A stretch of DNA of 64,000 bases from Doryteuthis pealeii (taxonomy: Eukaryota; Mollusca; Cephalopoda; Myopsida; Loliginidae), in the NCBI GenBank assembly GCA_023376005.1, contig CM042148.1:74458692-74522691 (forward strand). The letters run 5' to 3'. Positions 10,204 to 21,101 of this stretch are shown one piece after another (within the stretch, counting starts at the first letter, position 1; each line of letters opens with the position of its first letter). The notes beneath the pieces were generated by a model. It saw nothing but the letters and a program-made list of their open reading frames with translations. It was not told where the DNA came from and searched no databases. Made by a program: the position numbers and the translations under genes.

Positions 10204-10369
10204 TATTTCAGGTTTGACGATGTGAGGGAAAAGTTTTCTCGCCCTATCCCGGTAAGTCTTGATCGCCATCATTACACTTTCTGTTCCGCCCGATGTGAGA
10301 AAACCGCACACACTAGAATCGCCATTAAGCATTCCCGCTGTCATGCTGAGGATCTCCAGTTCGAAACGT
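10204..10369 (-). CDS. Sphingosine-1-phosphate lyase-like, exon 4 of those visible
   Basis: A 166-bp exon. The acceptor is TTTTCTTTCAG and the donor is GAAATA then GTAAGT, a consensus site. It enters with the last base of a split Arg codon (phase 2) and leaves at phase 0. The peptide RFELEILSMTAGMLNGD, SSVCGFLTSGGTES, VMMAIKTYRDRARKLF, PHIVKPEI follows the SGPL1 family closely. SGGTES is the conserved loop that binds the PLP phosphate, and the TYRD and PEI segments are typical. No stop or frameshift is present. The next exon begins with VAP, restoring the family PEIVAP motif. This is the most diagnostic part of the gene. Confidence 0.92.
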
Positions 10370-10490
10370 CTGAAAGAAAATATTTCTTTTGATAATAGAT
10401 AATTAAGAGTACATGCATAAGAAAAAAAATCATCAATGGATAGGGGAAAATGCTGGGAGAAGAAGGTATATATACATACATACATACATA

Positions 10491-10533
<43 letters not shown>
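10370..10533. repeat. Intron edge plus (CATA)(CA)(TA) microsatellite
   Basis: The intron polypyrimidine tract adjoins the exon; dinucleotide runs occupy about 10465-10533. Confidence 0.85.
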
Positions 10534-10539
10534 GGGGCG

Positions 10540-10605
10540 GTCTTCGTATCTATAGCTCTGCTGAAGAGACCTAATAGGTCGAAATATATATTCAGAGATT
10601 GATTT
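10540..10605 (+). ncRNA. Hammerhead ribozyme motif, unit 1
   Basis: CTCTG (10556-10560) then CTGAAGA (10561-10567); stem II GACC-TAATA-GGTC; GAAA (10581-10584); stem III from the self-complementary ATATATAT; cut after U10592; CAGAG (10593-10597) closes a perfect 5-bp stem I. Stem III is very short, as in retrozyme and Penelope-like hammerheads. Confidence 0.75.
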
Positions 10606-10911
10606 TTGTCGATTTGTTTAGCCTTACATTTAAGTAGTTAAATCCCGCCTAATTAACCATAAAAGAATTAACTTTCAAAAAATTAGGTCTGACTAAAATT
10701 AAAAAGCACATATTCTCCCAAATACACTGTCGGCTGAAAATAGCTAAAGTTGTTTACATTTGCGTAAAGGTCGTGCGATAAAGTCTCCAAAGTGGAATAT
10801 AAGTGCTACTAATACCTAAACAAAGCGAGAGAAATTGCGATTTCTGTTTGGCGTGATGGTAAGAAGCTGGCGTGCCGTTTCGACACAAAGGGTTTGAGTC
10901 ACACGCGGGGC

Positions 10912-10975
10912 GGTCTTCGTATCTATACTCTGCTGAAGAGACCTAATAGGTCGAAACATGTTCAGAGATTGATTT
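10912..10975 (+). ncRNA. Hammerhead ribozyme motif, unit 2
   Basis: CTCTG (10928-10932), CTGAAGA (10933-10939), stem II GACC-TAATA-GGTC, GAAA (10953-10956), stem III from ACATGT (2 bp plus 2-nt loop), cut after U10962, CAGAG (10963-10967). The core is intact. The 2-bp stem III suggests it works best as a dimer. Confidence 0.78.
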
Positions 10976-11088
10976 TTGTCGATTTGTTTAGCCTTACATT
11001 TAAGTAGTTAAATCCCGCCTAATTAACCATAAATGAATTAACTTTCAAAAAATTAGGTCTGACTAAAATTAAAAAGCACATATTCTCC

Positions 11089-11130
<42 letters not shown>

Positions 11131-11132
<2 letters not shown>

Positions 11133-11471
11133 GTAAGGTAAAAGGAAAAGTGGACAAAAAATAATGACTCAAACAAGTAGAAGTAGGAGAGAAATATTTC
11201 GTTCTTCTTCACACGAGGAACTTCATCAGTCTAACTTTATTCAAAACAAAGTACGTACATTTGTATTTATAGAAGAGAATGTGAGTTTATGGTGAAATTG
11301 AGGGGAAGGGAAGTTAGAGAAGATTCGGTTGAATAGAGTTAGACTGATGAAGTTCTTCGCGTAAAGAAGAACGAAATGTTTCTTTCCTATTTCTACTTGT
11401 TTGAGTTATTTTTGGTCCACTTTTCCTTTTAACTTACCTCATACTGTCGGATTTTACTCCAACACCCTATC

Positions 11472-11472
<1 letters not shown>
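11131..11472. mobile_element. Foldback element FB3 with hammerhead in arms
   Basis: Palindrome, arms about 11131-11260 and 11315-11440, flanked by (TA)n on both sides. The terminal motif CATACTGTCGGATTTTACTC is on the right. The left-arm (minus-strand) motif near 11229-11180 keeps CTGATGA, stem II and GAAA but has C in place of U16.1. The right arm is listed separately. Confidence 0.8.
11335..11397 (+). ncRNA. Hammerhead ribozyme motif (FB3 right arm)
   Basis: GTTAGA then CTGATGA (11343-11349); stem II GTTCTTC / GAAGAAC, 7 perfect pairs; GAAA (11373-11376); stem III AUG / UAU with a 9-nt loop and one G-U pair; cut after U11391; UCUA pairs with UAGA to form stem I. All core positions fit, but stem III is weak. 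Confidence 0.6.

Positions 11473-11528
<56 letters not shown>
11473..11528. repeat. (TA)n
   Basis: Simple TA run right of FB3. Confidence 0.95.
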
Positions 11529-11534
11529 CTCAGT

Positions 11535-12186
11535 CGGTACATCATATATACTAGCAAATATATGCACCCTCCGGGCGCAAGTATTTAAGTTTTAATGTAA
11601 TAAAATATCGTATTAAATTAGAAAGTCTAATGAAACTGAATAAGAATGCAGATAAAAAGATTAGTAACAGAGGGGGTATGATTGAAAAATAGAACAACTT
11701 TGAAACTAACTCTTCCATCATTTTCCCTTACTTTCATTGGTAAATTTTCCTAATTTAACTATTTAGTTAAAATAGGAAATAAAGAATAAAATTGTAGTTA
11801 TTTCTTCTTGCTAATGGATTTCTTTTAAGATTTATCCCCGATATTTTTGCTCATATTCAATAAGGTAAAACCAAACAATTAGAAATCAATAATACTAAGC
11901 ATATATTTATTAAAATCAAATTTTTAATATCAATATGCAAATTAGCCTTCCCATTCACACTGTAAACCGCTATTTTGTTGTATATATAAATACAATTGCA
12001 TGTTATTAGTATGTAGATATGTCAACAGTCTTAATGATGTAAAAATTTTTTTATTAATAATTAAGGTTTAAATAGAAATAAAGTCATGGAGAATGTGATG
12101 TAAATAACAAAGGGAATTGTGACTTGAATAGTAATATAGTTTCGGTTACAGACAGAAAAACACACGATCTCCATTATAATAATAAT

Positions 12187-12190
<4 letters not shown>
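11535..12190. repeat. Dispersed AT-rich repeat G
   Basis: Starts ACTAGCAAATATATGCACCC, with a GGGCGCAAGTATTTAAG motif. It ends AGTTTCGGTTACAGACAG then GATCTCCATTA and (TAA)n. The same ends bracket the copy at 21220-21660, and an inverted copy lies at 41700-42190. Unclassified, non-coding. Confidence 0.6.
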
Positions 12191-12234
<44 letters not shown>

Positions 12235-12368
12235 ATTCACAGACACCGTGTTTAGACGTCTCTTCATGGTGACTAGACATTTGCTAGCTATCACCAGCCG
12301 CGATGGAAACCTAAGGATTCATCCTCAGTCAGGCTGCTAACCCACTCGGCCACAGTCACCTACAAACT
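12191..12368 (-). mobile_element. tRNA-headed SINE with degenerate hammerhead
   Basis: On the minus strand, a type II tRNA-like head (GGCCGAGTGGGTTAGCAG) at about 12360-12300 precedes a hammerhead relic with ATGAAGA in place of CTGAAGA and a deletion removing GAAA, then GGTGTCTGTGAATGACT and (TA)n. Inactive, same layout as 7.7 and 54 kb. Confidence 0.65.
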
Positions 12369-12610
12369 TCTACTTATAGACTCGTTGACTACCACGTGAC
12401 CAGGGAAGGCAACCTATTGTCCAATCACTGGCAGAGCAGCTGCTGCTGTTGGTGTATTTATAGAGGCCTGATTCTAATCTTAACTCATTCACACTCGGAC
12501 GTCAGACCTAAAGGACACTATCCCACAATGACTTATTGATTTACTCACTTGTTTACTTTAAGTTCTTTTACAACTGGAACCAAGAATGACGGCCAGTTAC
12601 TCAACAACAC
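12369..12610 (+). mobile_element. LTR-like repeat L2 (promoter-like)
   Basis: Shares ACTTATAGACTCG, AACCTATTGTCCAATCACTG and a TATTTATA box followed by GATTCTAATCTTA with 61236-61575. A CCAAT motif upstream of a TATA box and the absence of coding sequence suggest a solo LTR. Ends are not resolved. Confidence 0.5.
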
Positions 12611-12899
12611 ACATCTGTGTATATGTAAAGGCCATCATAGAGTGCTCGATTCATTTTATAGGAGAGCGGTGCCTATATTCTACTGTTTATGATAATTACC
12701 AACAGCTAACTGAAAAGAATCCATTAGGTGACAATTATATTACATGTTCTTTTCGTGTGAGAAAACACATTCTCAAATATGTGAATAATGTCCAATTAAC
12801 TCAAATTGCAAGTTAAACGTGTCAGATTTCGTACATTTGTTGGTTCCAATTTTTATTACATTCGGCTGTTGAAGAAACAGACAAACCCCTATTTAAATA

Positions 12900-12942
<43 letters not shown>

Positions 12943-12945
12943 TAT

Positions 12946-12992
<47 letters not shown>

Positions 12993-13040
12993 TGAACAAC
13001 AACACACACACACATATATACGTATATTAGGTACCACCAA
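12611..13040. repeat. Unassigned, then (CA)n(TA)n microsatellite
   Basis: Simple CA then TA runs at about 12900-12992. Nothing recognisable before them. Confidence 0.7.
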
Positions 13041-13835
13041 CGTACGTCAAGTGATCAATTTAGGCCATATTGAAAAAAGAAATGTAAATAATTTTTGAAC
13101 TCAAAAAAAATCTCGCAAAAACGAAATAACGAACATAAAGAGTTGTTACAAAGAAATTAATTCACAGATCAAATTATCCGATTCGGGAAAAATTACTCAC
13201 CTTTATCTTGAAAAATAAGTAAAAACCGTCAGTTTTTTTTATTGATATTTTAGCAGAATTCTGTATTCATGGTTCTTTTACTAAAAGAAACTCTCGCATA
13301 GAAACATATAAAAAATATTCTGGTATAATTATTCAAGCCGTTATCTTTATAGAAAAAAAAGTCAAAATCGTTTTTTGTCGGTTCATCTTTTCATATTTCA
13401 TAAAATAAAATAGTGGGCGGGAGTTGTGTTTTATTTGAATATTGATTAATTTCCAATGAGAAAATGTATTTAATTTAGATGAAAATGTAAATTAACGAAA
13501 ATGATTCTTTTTACAACCATAATTCTTATTTCACCATAAGAAAAAAAAGAAGAAAAAACACAACCCCCTCTGTGTGGGTAGGTTAGAGTAACCTCCTTTA
13601 TTGGTAGTAACTTAGAGTGACCGTTCGTGGTGTTATGCAAATATTAGAGGCGGGTCGTCGGTAAGTTTCTACTTAATGACTGGTGGGCGCAGCCATTTGC
13701 ATTCTGGACTTCGTACGTCGTATGAGACGGTCGATTCGAGTTACTCTTCTTACACCCTCCACATCCCAATTACACAGTAAAAGAAATGGTCATCTATTGA
13801 ACAAGAAAATTACTTAATAAATTTTGTCGGGAACT
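13041..13835. other. Unassigned AT-rich intron sequence
   Basis: No repeat family or exon is recognised. Confidence 0.4.
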
Positions 13836-14200
13836 TTTTGTTTGGTTTGGTTTCTTTGTTTAAGAAACGGTTATTTTATGTCAAAGCCATCCTAGGAGAA
13901 GAACAGTAATGGTACTATTTAACCAATAGCCGGGGGAATGAGAGAGTTCATAAATTTTCCAAATGTATTAGGCTTGGTTTTCGTTTCTTTGTTAAATGGT
14001 ATATCAACATGGTATATATCAATGACATATCGTGGATTATTTGATGTCAAAACCAACATTCAAGAAGAATTGTAGTAGCGGTACTATTTAACTCTAGCTG
14101 GGGGGGGGTAAATGGGTTGGTACCTTTCCCAAGGGTATTAAACTGAAAGTGAATGCAATAGAGGGTCAGGAGTTTGAACTCGTTTTACTATGATGTCCAG
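13836..14200. repeat. Dispersed repeat D (two nested fragments)
   Basis: TTTGGTTTGGTTTCTTTG, AGAAGAACAGTAATGG and TACTATTTAACCAATAG occur twice in diverged form, as in the other D copies. Confidence 0.65.
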
Positions 14201-14282
14201 CACGTTAGCCACTACACACACACGCACGCACGCACACACACACACACGCACGCACACGCACACACACACACACGCACGCACG

Positions 14283-14335
<53 letters not shown>

Positions 14336-14526
14336 TAATGAATGATACTTAACAATATCCGTTTTTGTTGTATCATAATCCATTAGAAACAGTAATGTCC
14401 TGATATTTTTCGTTTAGAAGAAAATTAACCGTTCTTATAAAGAATTTGTAGGGTTTTATTTATGGACAATATATCTCTCTTTCTCGTTTTCTCTCACTCT
14501 CTGTCTGTCTCAGTCTGCCTGTTTCT

Positions 14527-14603
<77 letters not shown>

Positions 14604-14687
14604 CCTTCCTGCTCTTTGTATACGAAATAAATGTTATTCTTTACTCCTTTTTGGCCCTACCGTTCTTGATCCCACCAACATAAAAAA
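14201..14687. repeat. (CA)n/(CGCA)n, (TA)n and (CT)n microsatellites
   Basis: CA/CGCA and TA at 14214-14332; CT then TA at 14529-14601. The flanks are unassigned. Confidence 0.9.
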
Positions 14688-14912
14688 TGGGCCGGTTAGC
14701 TCAGTCGGTAGAGCGTTCGGCTAGAAACCACAAGGTTCCTAGTTCGATACCGGCCCTCGCCAACTCAGCGTTATGAGTAGCACAGGGATCTGTGCGGTAG
14801 AGTAAGGAGCTCATGGTACTCAGACGCTAAAATAATCTCCTCGGTCTAGCGCTATTGAAAAGGGGATAGATTCCATCGCTGTCTGTCTGATACCGACATT
14901 AGGCCGGCCCGA

Positions 14913-14914
<2 letters not shown>
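14688..14914 (+). mobile_element. SINE A
   Basis: Full tRNA-like head: GGGCCGGTTAGCTCAGTCGG, AGAGCGTTCGGCTAGAAACC, AGTTCGATACCGGCCC. The body runs to GGCCGGCCCGACGA and then (TA)n. Confidence 0.92.
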
Positions 14915-14986
<72 letters not shown>

Positions 14987-15118
14987 TGTAGATAGAAGGA
15001 AAGTGGTCAAGAAATGAACAACTCAAAACAAGTCACAGGATGAAACAGTTTCGTCCGTATTCACGCGGACGCCTTCAGTCAGATTCCTAAACCCATCCAC
15101 CCTACCTTCATATATATA
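14915..15118. mobile_element. (TA)n and single-arm foldback with decayed hammerhead
   Basis: After TA (14915-14984), the minus strand of 15010-15095 carries CTGAAGG (A9 changed to G), a perfect stem II GTCCG / CGGAC and GAAA. The 3' cleavage region does not fold. Right end ACCCTACCTTCATATA matches other foldback termini. Confidence 0.6.
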
Positions 15119-15284
15119 TATTAATATTTTTTATATGTTTTGCTTGAAGGCAATTACAATGCGAATACCGCATAAATTCGATAATTATAGAAGATAATAA
15201 TGACAAATGAATTTCGCAAAGAATTACTCGGTGTGTAGAATTGTAATTGCCTTCAAGCAAAAAATATAAAAAATATTAATATAT
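15119..15284. repeat. Small inverted repeat FB4
   Basis: The ~42-bp left arm (TTGCTTGAAGGCAATTACAA) and its reverse complement (TTGTAATTGCCTTCAAGCAA) are separated by about 75 bp. The arm sequence resembles FB7. Confidence 0.8.
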
Positions 15285-15556
15285 ATACTTTATTCAATAA
15301 TGCTTCTAAAAATTAAACAAACATAAAAAAAAACTTATATATATATATATATATATAGTGTGTGTGTGTGTGTGTGTGTGCGTGTGTGTGTATGCATGTA
15401 CCTTTGATAGTAATTAATGACAATCATGTAAGGTTATTAAATAAGACATTATAATTAATCTCTACACATTCCGTACTTAATCCTTTATTCGAATCAGCGG
15501 GGTAGACTGTTTTCACTCCGACCTCCATATATATATTATATAATATATATATATAT
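15285..15556. other. Unassigned plus (TA)(TG) microsatellite
   Basis: TA/TG run at 15336-15392; the rest is not recognised. Confidence 0.6.
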
Positions 15557-15621
15557 GGTATGAAAAGTGGAATGAAAACATCACACAATGCTGTTAAAGA
15601 GAAAACAATTTTATAATATAA

Positions 15622-15672
15622 TCATAGCTGAGATCAATATTTCGATTTTACAAAAATCATCAGAGCTCATTT
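15622..15672 (-). ncRNA. Hammerhead ribozyme motif (FB5 left arm, shortened)
   Basis: Minus strand: CTGATGA at 15663-15657; a stem II of TTTT / AAAA with a short loop (3 nt shorter than in the other arm); GAAA; a 2-bp stem III; GAUC near the cut. Sense for lyase transcription. Weaker than the right arm. Confidence 0.5.
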
Positions 15673-15944
15673 ACTCCATGGTGTTTGTGATCGGAGATAA
15701 ATGTCAAATCAGTTCAAAAACAAAAAACCTTAATTTTGCAAAAAAGAACGAAAGTTGTTACATTATTCACCAATGTGGGCATTGACCGACAAAAATGTTA
15801 TACACATCGTCATGACCGACAAAAATATGGCGCGAATGCCCACATTGGCGAATAATGTAACAACTTTCGTTCTTTTTTGCAAAATTAAGGTTTTTTGTTT
15901 TTGAACTGATTTGACATTTATCTCCGACCCAAACACCACGGAGT

Positions 15945-16005
15945 AAATGAGCCCTGATGATGATTTTTGTAAAATCGAAATATTGATCAATATCAGCTAT
16001 GATTA
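15945..16005 (+). ncRNA. Hammerhead ribozyme motif (FB5 right arm)
   Basis: CTGATGA (15954-15960); stem II GATTTT / AAAATC with loop TGT; GAAA (15977-15980); stem III from the 14-nt palindrome ATATTGATCAATAT; cut after C15994; then AGCTATG. Stem I (AGCC against AGCT) has a mismatch that the left arm (AGCT) lacks. Confidence 0.65.
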
Positions 16006-16092
16006 TATTATAAATTGTTTTCTCTTTAACAGCATTGTGTGATGTTTTCATTCCACCTTTTCATACTGTCGGATTCATTTCCTTTCTTTTAA

Positions 16093-16144
<52 letters not shown>

Positions 16145-16639
16145 TATATATTATATATATATATATATATCCTTTAAAGGATTACAGGGATATTTAATCC
16201 GGGAATTGCGATCTCATTTATGCCTCCGATGCCTAGAGGCCAACAAAATGCTAATTACTTTCCTGACAAGGCACTTCAAAATCCTATATGCTGTTCCCGC
16301 GTCAAATACAAGACCTTAAAACTCAACCTTATTCCTCGGCCTTGTCCACTCAACCCGAGAACATGAAAACCACAGAGGATTAAACAACCCCTAAAGATTA
16401 TTGCGAAGCCGAACAACGTATTGACAGAAATGCTGTATTCAAAACAATAAAATCTTATAGTAACAGTTCGAAAATATATAAGATTAATGAAAATTCTTTC
16501 TCTTAGATCTACAGAAAAATCTTAACAGATTAAAAATGTACTAGCAGGACCTGTGGATATAACACAGTATTATAATTTAATTATTACAACGTTTGATACG
16601 TTTACTTAAGAGCTATTGCTAATACTTCAATCTGTAAAA
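16093..16639. other. (TA)n then unassigned sequence
   Basis: TA-rich at 16094-16172; the rest is unrecognised. Confidence 0.5.
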
Positions 16640-17060
16640 AATATAATAATCTAGATTGAACTCTCTTTTACTCTTCTTTTCATCTTTTCATTATGCTCGA
16701 TTAAAACAAACTAGTGTTATCGCTTCAGCGCGCACCCCTCTCTCTACTTTTCCTCTACTTTCTTATATTTTTCTTTCTTATATTTTTCTGTGTAACATGT
16801 CCTTTTTCTTCCCTTTCTTCCTTTATGATAAAGTAATGGTCCATTATTTAGCTGATGTGACGACACTCATAAGAAATAAGAAATCGGTGGATAAGCAATA
16901 TCAGATAATCAGGATTTACATTTTTGCATTTCAGCTTTGACAATTTGGATAGTCTCATTTTTAACCAGAGAGTGTTGCAAGATGATAACGATCGTACTTT
17001 TAAGGAAGACGAGTATTAATATATAGATAAACGAAGAGAATTTTTGTCCTCGATACGGTG
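16640..17060 (-). repeat. Dispersed repeat F
   Basis: Inverted relative to copies at 50.4 and 60.8 kb. Shared pieces on the minus strand include CGTTATCATCTTGCAA, CTTATGAGTGTCGTCA and ATAATGGACCATT. Confidence 0.65.
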
Positions 17061-17099
17061 AGACTCCAATTCTAGGGAATGTGATGTAATGGTAGTGTG

Positions 17100-17395
17100 C
17101 TTTTCTACCACTGAATGCGTTATTTACCACGTACCCCCCGTGTACTTGTTAGACACAAGGCCCTATTAATTTGGGACCACCCACAAACCGAAGCTCATGG
17201 ATGGTGGGTGCAAAAAAGCGTTGATCCCGTCGGCATTCCCACTCAAGGAGCGCGTATCAGGCACTGGGCAAATAAACCCAGTCCTGTCCCTTTAGATCGA
17301 GGGCTACCAATGAATGCACATAGATTTAATAATGTATATACAGATATGTATTTACTAATCGTTTTTCACGAGCTAGATGCAACAAGTGGTTGATT
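17100..17395 (-). repeat. Repeat C (inverted copy)
   Basis: Contains, in inverse orientation, the C body near 17150-17280 (GGGACCACCCACAAACCGA, GATCCCGTCGGCATTC), like the copy at 59.4 kb. Confidence 0.7.
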
Positions 17396-17399
17396 TATT

Positions 17400-18047
17400 A
17401 AGCAGAATTTAACCGGTTTGAATTCAGGGCTTTCCTTCTGCTAGAATGGTTGCCTAACCAAGGTTAAAAAGCCCAGTCAACCCCACTATTTATCCATAAC
17501 TGGAAGGTGAATAGTTGGATGCAAACCTTGCCCAAGTGTATTAGCGCTATATGAAAAGCAAATAGCCTCGTCCAAGATTTGAACTTGTGTCGCCGAGTCC
17601 AGAACAGGAGCCTCACCATCAGATGCAGTTTTATGACACGTGATCCCACGGCGATGACGGTTATGCTAAAAACGCCAACGCTCTAATTGTTTTAATCATT
17701 ATAATTTTATTTTGAATTATATACACAAACTCTGCCGAACAAATAGGATGTGACACAAGGTCAATTTCTTAAGTCATGTTTAACAGGTTTGAATTCATAA
17801 TTTTCCTTCTCCTATAGTGGTTGTCTAACCAAAGTTAAAGAGCTTATTTTTACATACTATTTATTCATAGCTGAAGGGAGAATAGTTGGATTCATAAATT
17901 TCGAAGGGTAGGTGTAATTTACGCTAGTTGAAAATTTACGCTAGGTGAAAATTACGCTAGGTGAAATTTAAACAACTTCGTCCAGGATTTGAACTCGGAT
18001 CCCCGAGTTCATTTCTTATGCCGATAACAATTACACCAATCGCCTCC
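17400..18047 (-). mobile_element. Two SINE B copies in tandem, diverged
   Basis: Inverted B copies at about 17400-17660 and 17745-18047. The second holds three short tandem units of TTACGCTAGGTGAAAA at 17917-17968, an internal expansion of the family's GCGCTAAGTGAAA stretch. Confidence 0.75.
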
Positions 18048-18155
18048 ATACTTTATTTTGTGTTAAGGTTTGTGTTGTCACTAAATCAGTTCAAAAATTA
18101 TTCTGTCATACAGACATGTGCTCGTTGCATTCTCTATATTTAGATACTTTTCGAT

Positions 18156-18400
18156 GGGCCGGGTTAGCTCAGTCGGTTGAGCGTTCGGCTAGAAACCACA
18201 AGGTTCCTAGTTCGATACCGGTCCTCGCCAACTCGGCGTATGAGTAGCACAGAGATCTGTGCGGTAAAGTAAGGAGCTGATGGTAGGTATGGCGCTCCAC
18301 CTCAGATGCTAAAAGACAATCTCCTCGGTCTAGCGCTATTGAAAAGGGGATAGACTCCCTCGCTGACTGACTGATACCGATTTTGGCCACCCCGACGACT
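18156..18400 (+). mobile_element. SINE A
   Basis: Near-complete: GGGCCGGGTTAGCTCAGTCG head, AGTTCGATACCGGTCC B box, body to GGCCACCCCGACGACTT. Confidence 0.92.
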
Positions 18401-18419
18401 TAAAATCTAGTGGTATAGG

Positions 18420-18990
18420 ATGTCCGATAAATTACCACTTTTATTTATAGACTTTCCCAAATAGCAGCAGCAGTCACTTCCGATAAAATGGGCCAATCAA
18501 AAACGGGCCCCGAAAAACCATTTGAGCATTTAAGATCATTTGCAACTGTCCGAAAATCAGTTGCTAACTGGATTTAATACAGACGGACTACAGCTAGATT
18601 CACAGCTACAAGTACACTTTGTTCTACCGAGGATTTAAAGGACTACTAGATTCACAGCTACACGTACACTCTTGTTCTACCTAGGAGTTCACTACACAGC
18701 TACACGTACATCTTGTTCTACTAGGAGTTCAAAGGACTACAGCTAGATTCACAGCTACAAGTACACTCTGTTCTACCTAGGAGTTCAAAGGACTACAGCT
18801 AGATTCACAGCTACAAGTACACTAGGAGTTCAAAGGACTACAGCTAGATTCACAGCTACAAGTTCTACCTAGGATTTCAAGGAATACAATTGGATTCTTT
18901 GCTACAAGTACATTCTTGTTCTACCTAGGATTTCAAGGAATACAAGAGACTTTCTATTACTGAGACTACACCCTTTTCTACCATTAGATT
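18420..18990. mobile_element. LTR-like repeat with ~65-bp minisatellite
   Basis: Begins with TTTTATTTATAGACTTTCCC, like the L2 repeats. From about 18595 to 18960 a unit of GGACTACAGCTAGATTCAC, AGCTACAAGTACACT and TGTTCTACCTAGGAGTTC is repeated about six times with indels. Possibly an LTR with an expanded internal minisatellite. Confidence 0.6.
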
Positions 18991-19327
18991 TACCAATAGG
19001 AAACATCTGAAATGGCGATCAGAATCGTAATAACTTTTCAACCAACTTATTTCGAGAGTTGCATGTCGTTGGAAAAAAGATTTTTTAAAAAAGGTTTATA
19101 CTGTTTAGAAAATCTACTGAAGGCTTTAGAGAGTTGAAAAAGAAGTTGTTAAACGAACCAGAAGATAGTGAAAGATGAAAGGAAATCACATCTAAAGTTC
19201 CTTCAGGCAAATGTTGATTAAGAGATAAATAAATTCACTTGGCTGGAGAAAAGAGGATAATAAAGTAGAGAAAAATAAAAGAATCATGAGAGTCTCTTGA
19301 AATACCAAAATTAAAACGTGTGTGGGA

Positions 19328-19410
<83 letters not shown>

Positions 19411-19439
19411 TATGTATAGATAGATAGCTAGATAGATAT
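18991..19439. other. Unassigned, then (TA)(TG) microsatellite
   Basis: TA/TG run at 19332-19408, then GATA units; nothing else is recognised. Confidence 0.6.
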
Positions 19440-20085
19440 GGGGATACAAAATGTAGAAAAGAATAAAGGAAAAAGTGGACAAAAAGAGCAAAACTCAAAC
19501 AAGTAGATGTAGGAGATATATTTTGTTCTCCATTGAGCAGGACTTCCTCAGTCGTTTATTAAAGCATCAGTGCAACATACATTTGTATTTAGAGAATTTG
19601 TGGGGATTTGATTGGTTAGAGGAAATCTATCATGGATGGGGGGGGGGGGAGAAAAGATCAAAAGTATGGACTCTGTTAGGGATGATAGGAAGAGGAGATA
19701 GTTTAGTGCTAATGATTGTAGAGTACTGTAGGGAGAAATTAGGTCAACATTCTCTCCAAATCCAACCAAAGAATGTTGACCTAATTTCCCCCTACCGTAC
19801 TCTACATTCATTAGCACTAAACTACCCCCTCTTCCTATCATCCCCAACAGAGTCAATACTTTGATCTTTTCTCCCCCCCCCATCCATGATAGATTTCCTC
19901 TGACCAATCAAATCCTCACAAACTCTTCCCTCCCTCTGACTTCATCACGAAACCCCCTCCCACTAACTTTCTCTTCCTTAAATACAAATGTATGTTGCAC
20001 TGATGCTTTAATAAACGACTGAGAAAGTTATGCTCAATGCAGAACGAAATATATCTCCTACATCTATTTGAATGAAATTTGGGAA
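19440..20085. mobile_element. Large foldback element FB6
   Basis: ~310-bp arms meet near 19760 (the centre holds AATGTTGACCTAATTTC and its complement). The left arm reads CTGAGGA...AAAA on the minus strand and the right arm CTGAGAA...GAAA on plus. Both are decayed relatives of the FB3 hammerhead with broken cores. The long frames here are palindrome translations. Confidence 0.8.
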
Positions 20086-20402
20086 ATACATTGCTTATTT
20101 AAACAAAAAAAACCCCACAAAATAAGTTAATATTTTTCCATGTGACTGGAATGAAGACTATAGCAGTGAACATTAATAGAGTAAAAAATGTGTTAAGGAC
20201 AATGCGTTTCGAAATTTTAGAAATAATTCACAAGTTAATATAAAATAAAACTTATCTGAATGCGTCTTTACTCGAATACACATTACCGTTTTGACAATTC
20301 CAGTGTGTCTGGCTGAGGACTTTTTTGGGGGGGGAGCTTTAAAGCTACGTGACGAAGGTTGGGGTTAGAATAAAATTTGGGAAATGGCAATCCCATATAT
20401 AT

Positions 20403-20438
<36 letters not shown>

Positions 20439-20439
20439 A
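20086..20439. other. Unassigned, ending in (TA)n
   Basis: Only TA at 20395-20438 is recognised. Confidence 0.5.
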
Positions 20440-21059
20440 GTAATTGGTAATTTGCTTGAAGCATTGTTAAGTATGTTATAATATATTAATAATTTGAAAG
20501 CAATTACAATGCACATAAAAAATAAAAACAAAAAGATGTTATTTTTTGTCTTATCGATTTCAAAGTAGAACTTTATCTTCAAAGACGAATTCCAGAAATG
20601 GACGCGTTTTTTTTTATGTTGTTATTTTTTTATGTTATGAAGAGAAAGTTTATTAATAGCCAAATTAGGTCCTAGTATAAACAATAGATTAGAGTTAAAC
20701 ACTGAATACATAACTAATTAAAATATACGTTCCTCATAGTATATAGTACATAGTATGTACATTTCATTATACATATATCAAATGATTCATGCATAAATGT
20801 ATAAATAGATGAAAATAATAAAATTGATATTGAATGAACGGCTAAATGACTATTACGGCTTTTCGCGTGGCGTTTAAAAAAAAGAACACCACGGGACGCA
20901 TGTTTATAACATTAAAAAAAAAATAACGACATAAAAAAAAACACGTCCATTTCGAATTCGTCTCTGAAGATAAAGTTCTACTTTGAAATCGATAAGACAA
21001 AAAATAACATCTTTTTGTTTTTATTTTTTATGTGCATTGTAATTGCTTTCAAATTATTA

Positions 21060-21066
<7 letters not shown>
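20440..21066. mobile_element. Foldback element FB7 with hammerhead
   Basis: Arms about 20440-20640 and 20925-21062 around a ~280-bp non-palindromic centre, flanked by (TA)n. The left-arm minus-strand motif has TTGAAGA (C3 changed to T); the right arm is intact. Confidence 0.8.
20950..21005 (+). ncRNA. Hammerhead ribozyme motif (FB7 right arm)
   Basis: GTCT (20960-20963), CTGAAGA (20964-20970), stem II AAAG-TTCTA-CTTT, GAAA (20985-20988), stem III from ATCGAT (2 bp), cut after A20994, and AGAC (20995-20998) closing a perfect 4-bp stem I. The core is fully intact. Confidence 0.72.

Positions 21067-21101
<35 letters not shown>

Larger units (their letters stand above)
10534..11093 (+). mobile_element. 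Partial head-to-tail dimer of a tRNA-hammerhead element
   Basis: GGGGCGGTCTTCGTATCTAT starts at 10534 and again at 10907. Both lead into a hammerhead and the same 3' tail (GATTGATTTTTGTCGATTTG, CCTTACATTTAAGTAG, GCACATATTCTCCCA). Between them, at about 10848-10905, is a tRNA-like head (GGCGTGATGGTAAG, GGGTTTGAGTCAC). Cleavage sites are 370 bp apart, so one transcript could release a unit-length 370-nt RNA. It ends in (TA)n at 11094. Confidence 0.75.
15557..16092. mobile_element. Foldback element FB5 with hammerheads in both arms
   Basis: Arms about 15557-15780 and 15838-16065. The terminal motif CATACTGTCGGATTCA lies at the right end and (TA)n flanks both sides. Each arm carries a hammerhead on its own strand. 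Confidence 0.85.

Noticed and set aside
7841..18400. tRNA genes at SINE heads
   Set aside because: Heads keep A and B boxes, but anticodon arms are distorted and each is fused to the same long body, so they are SINEs.
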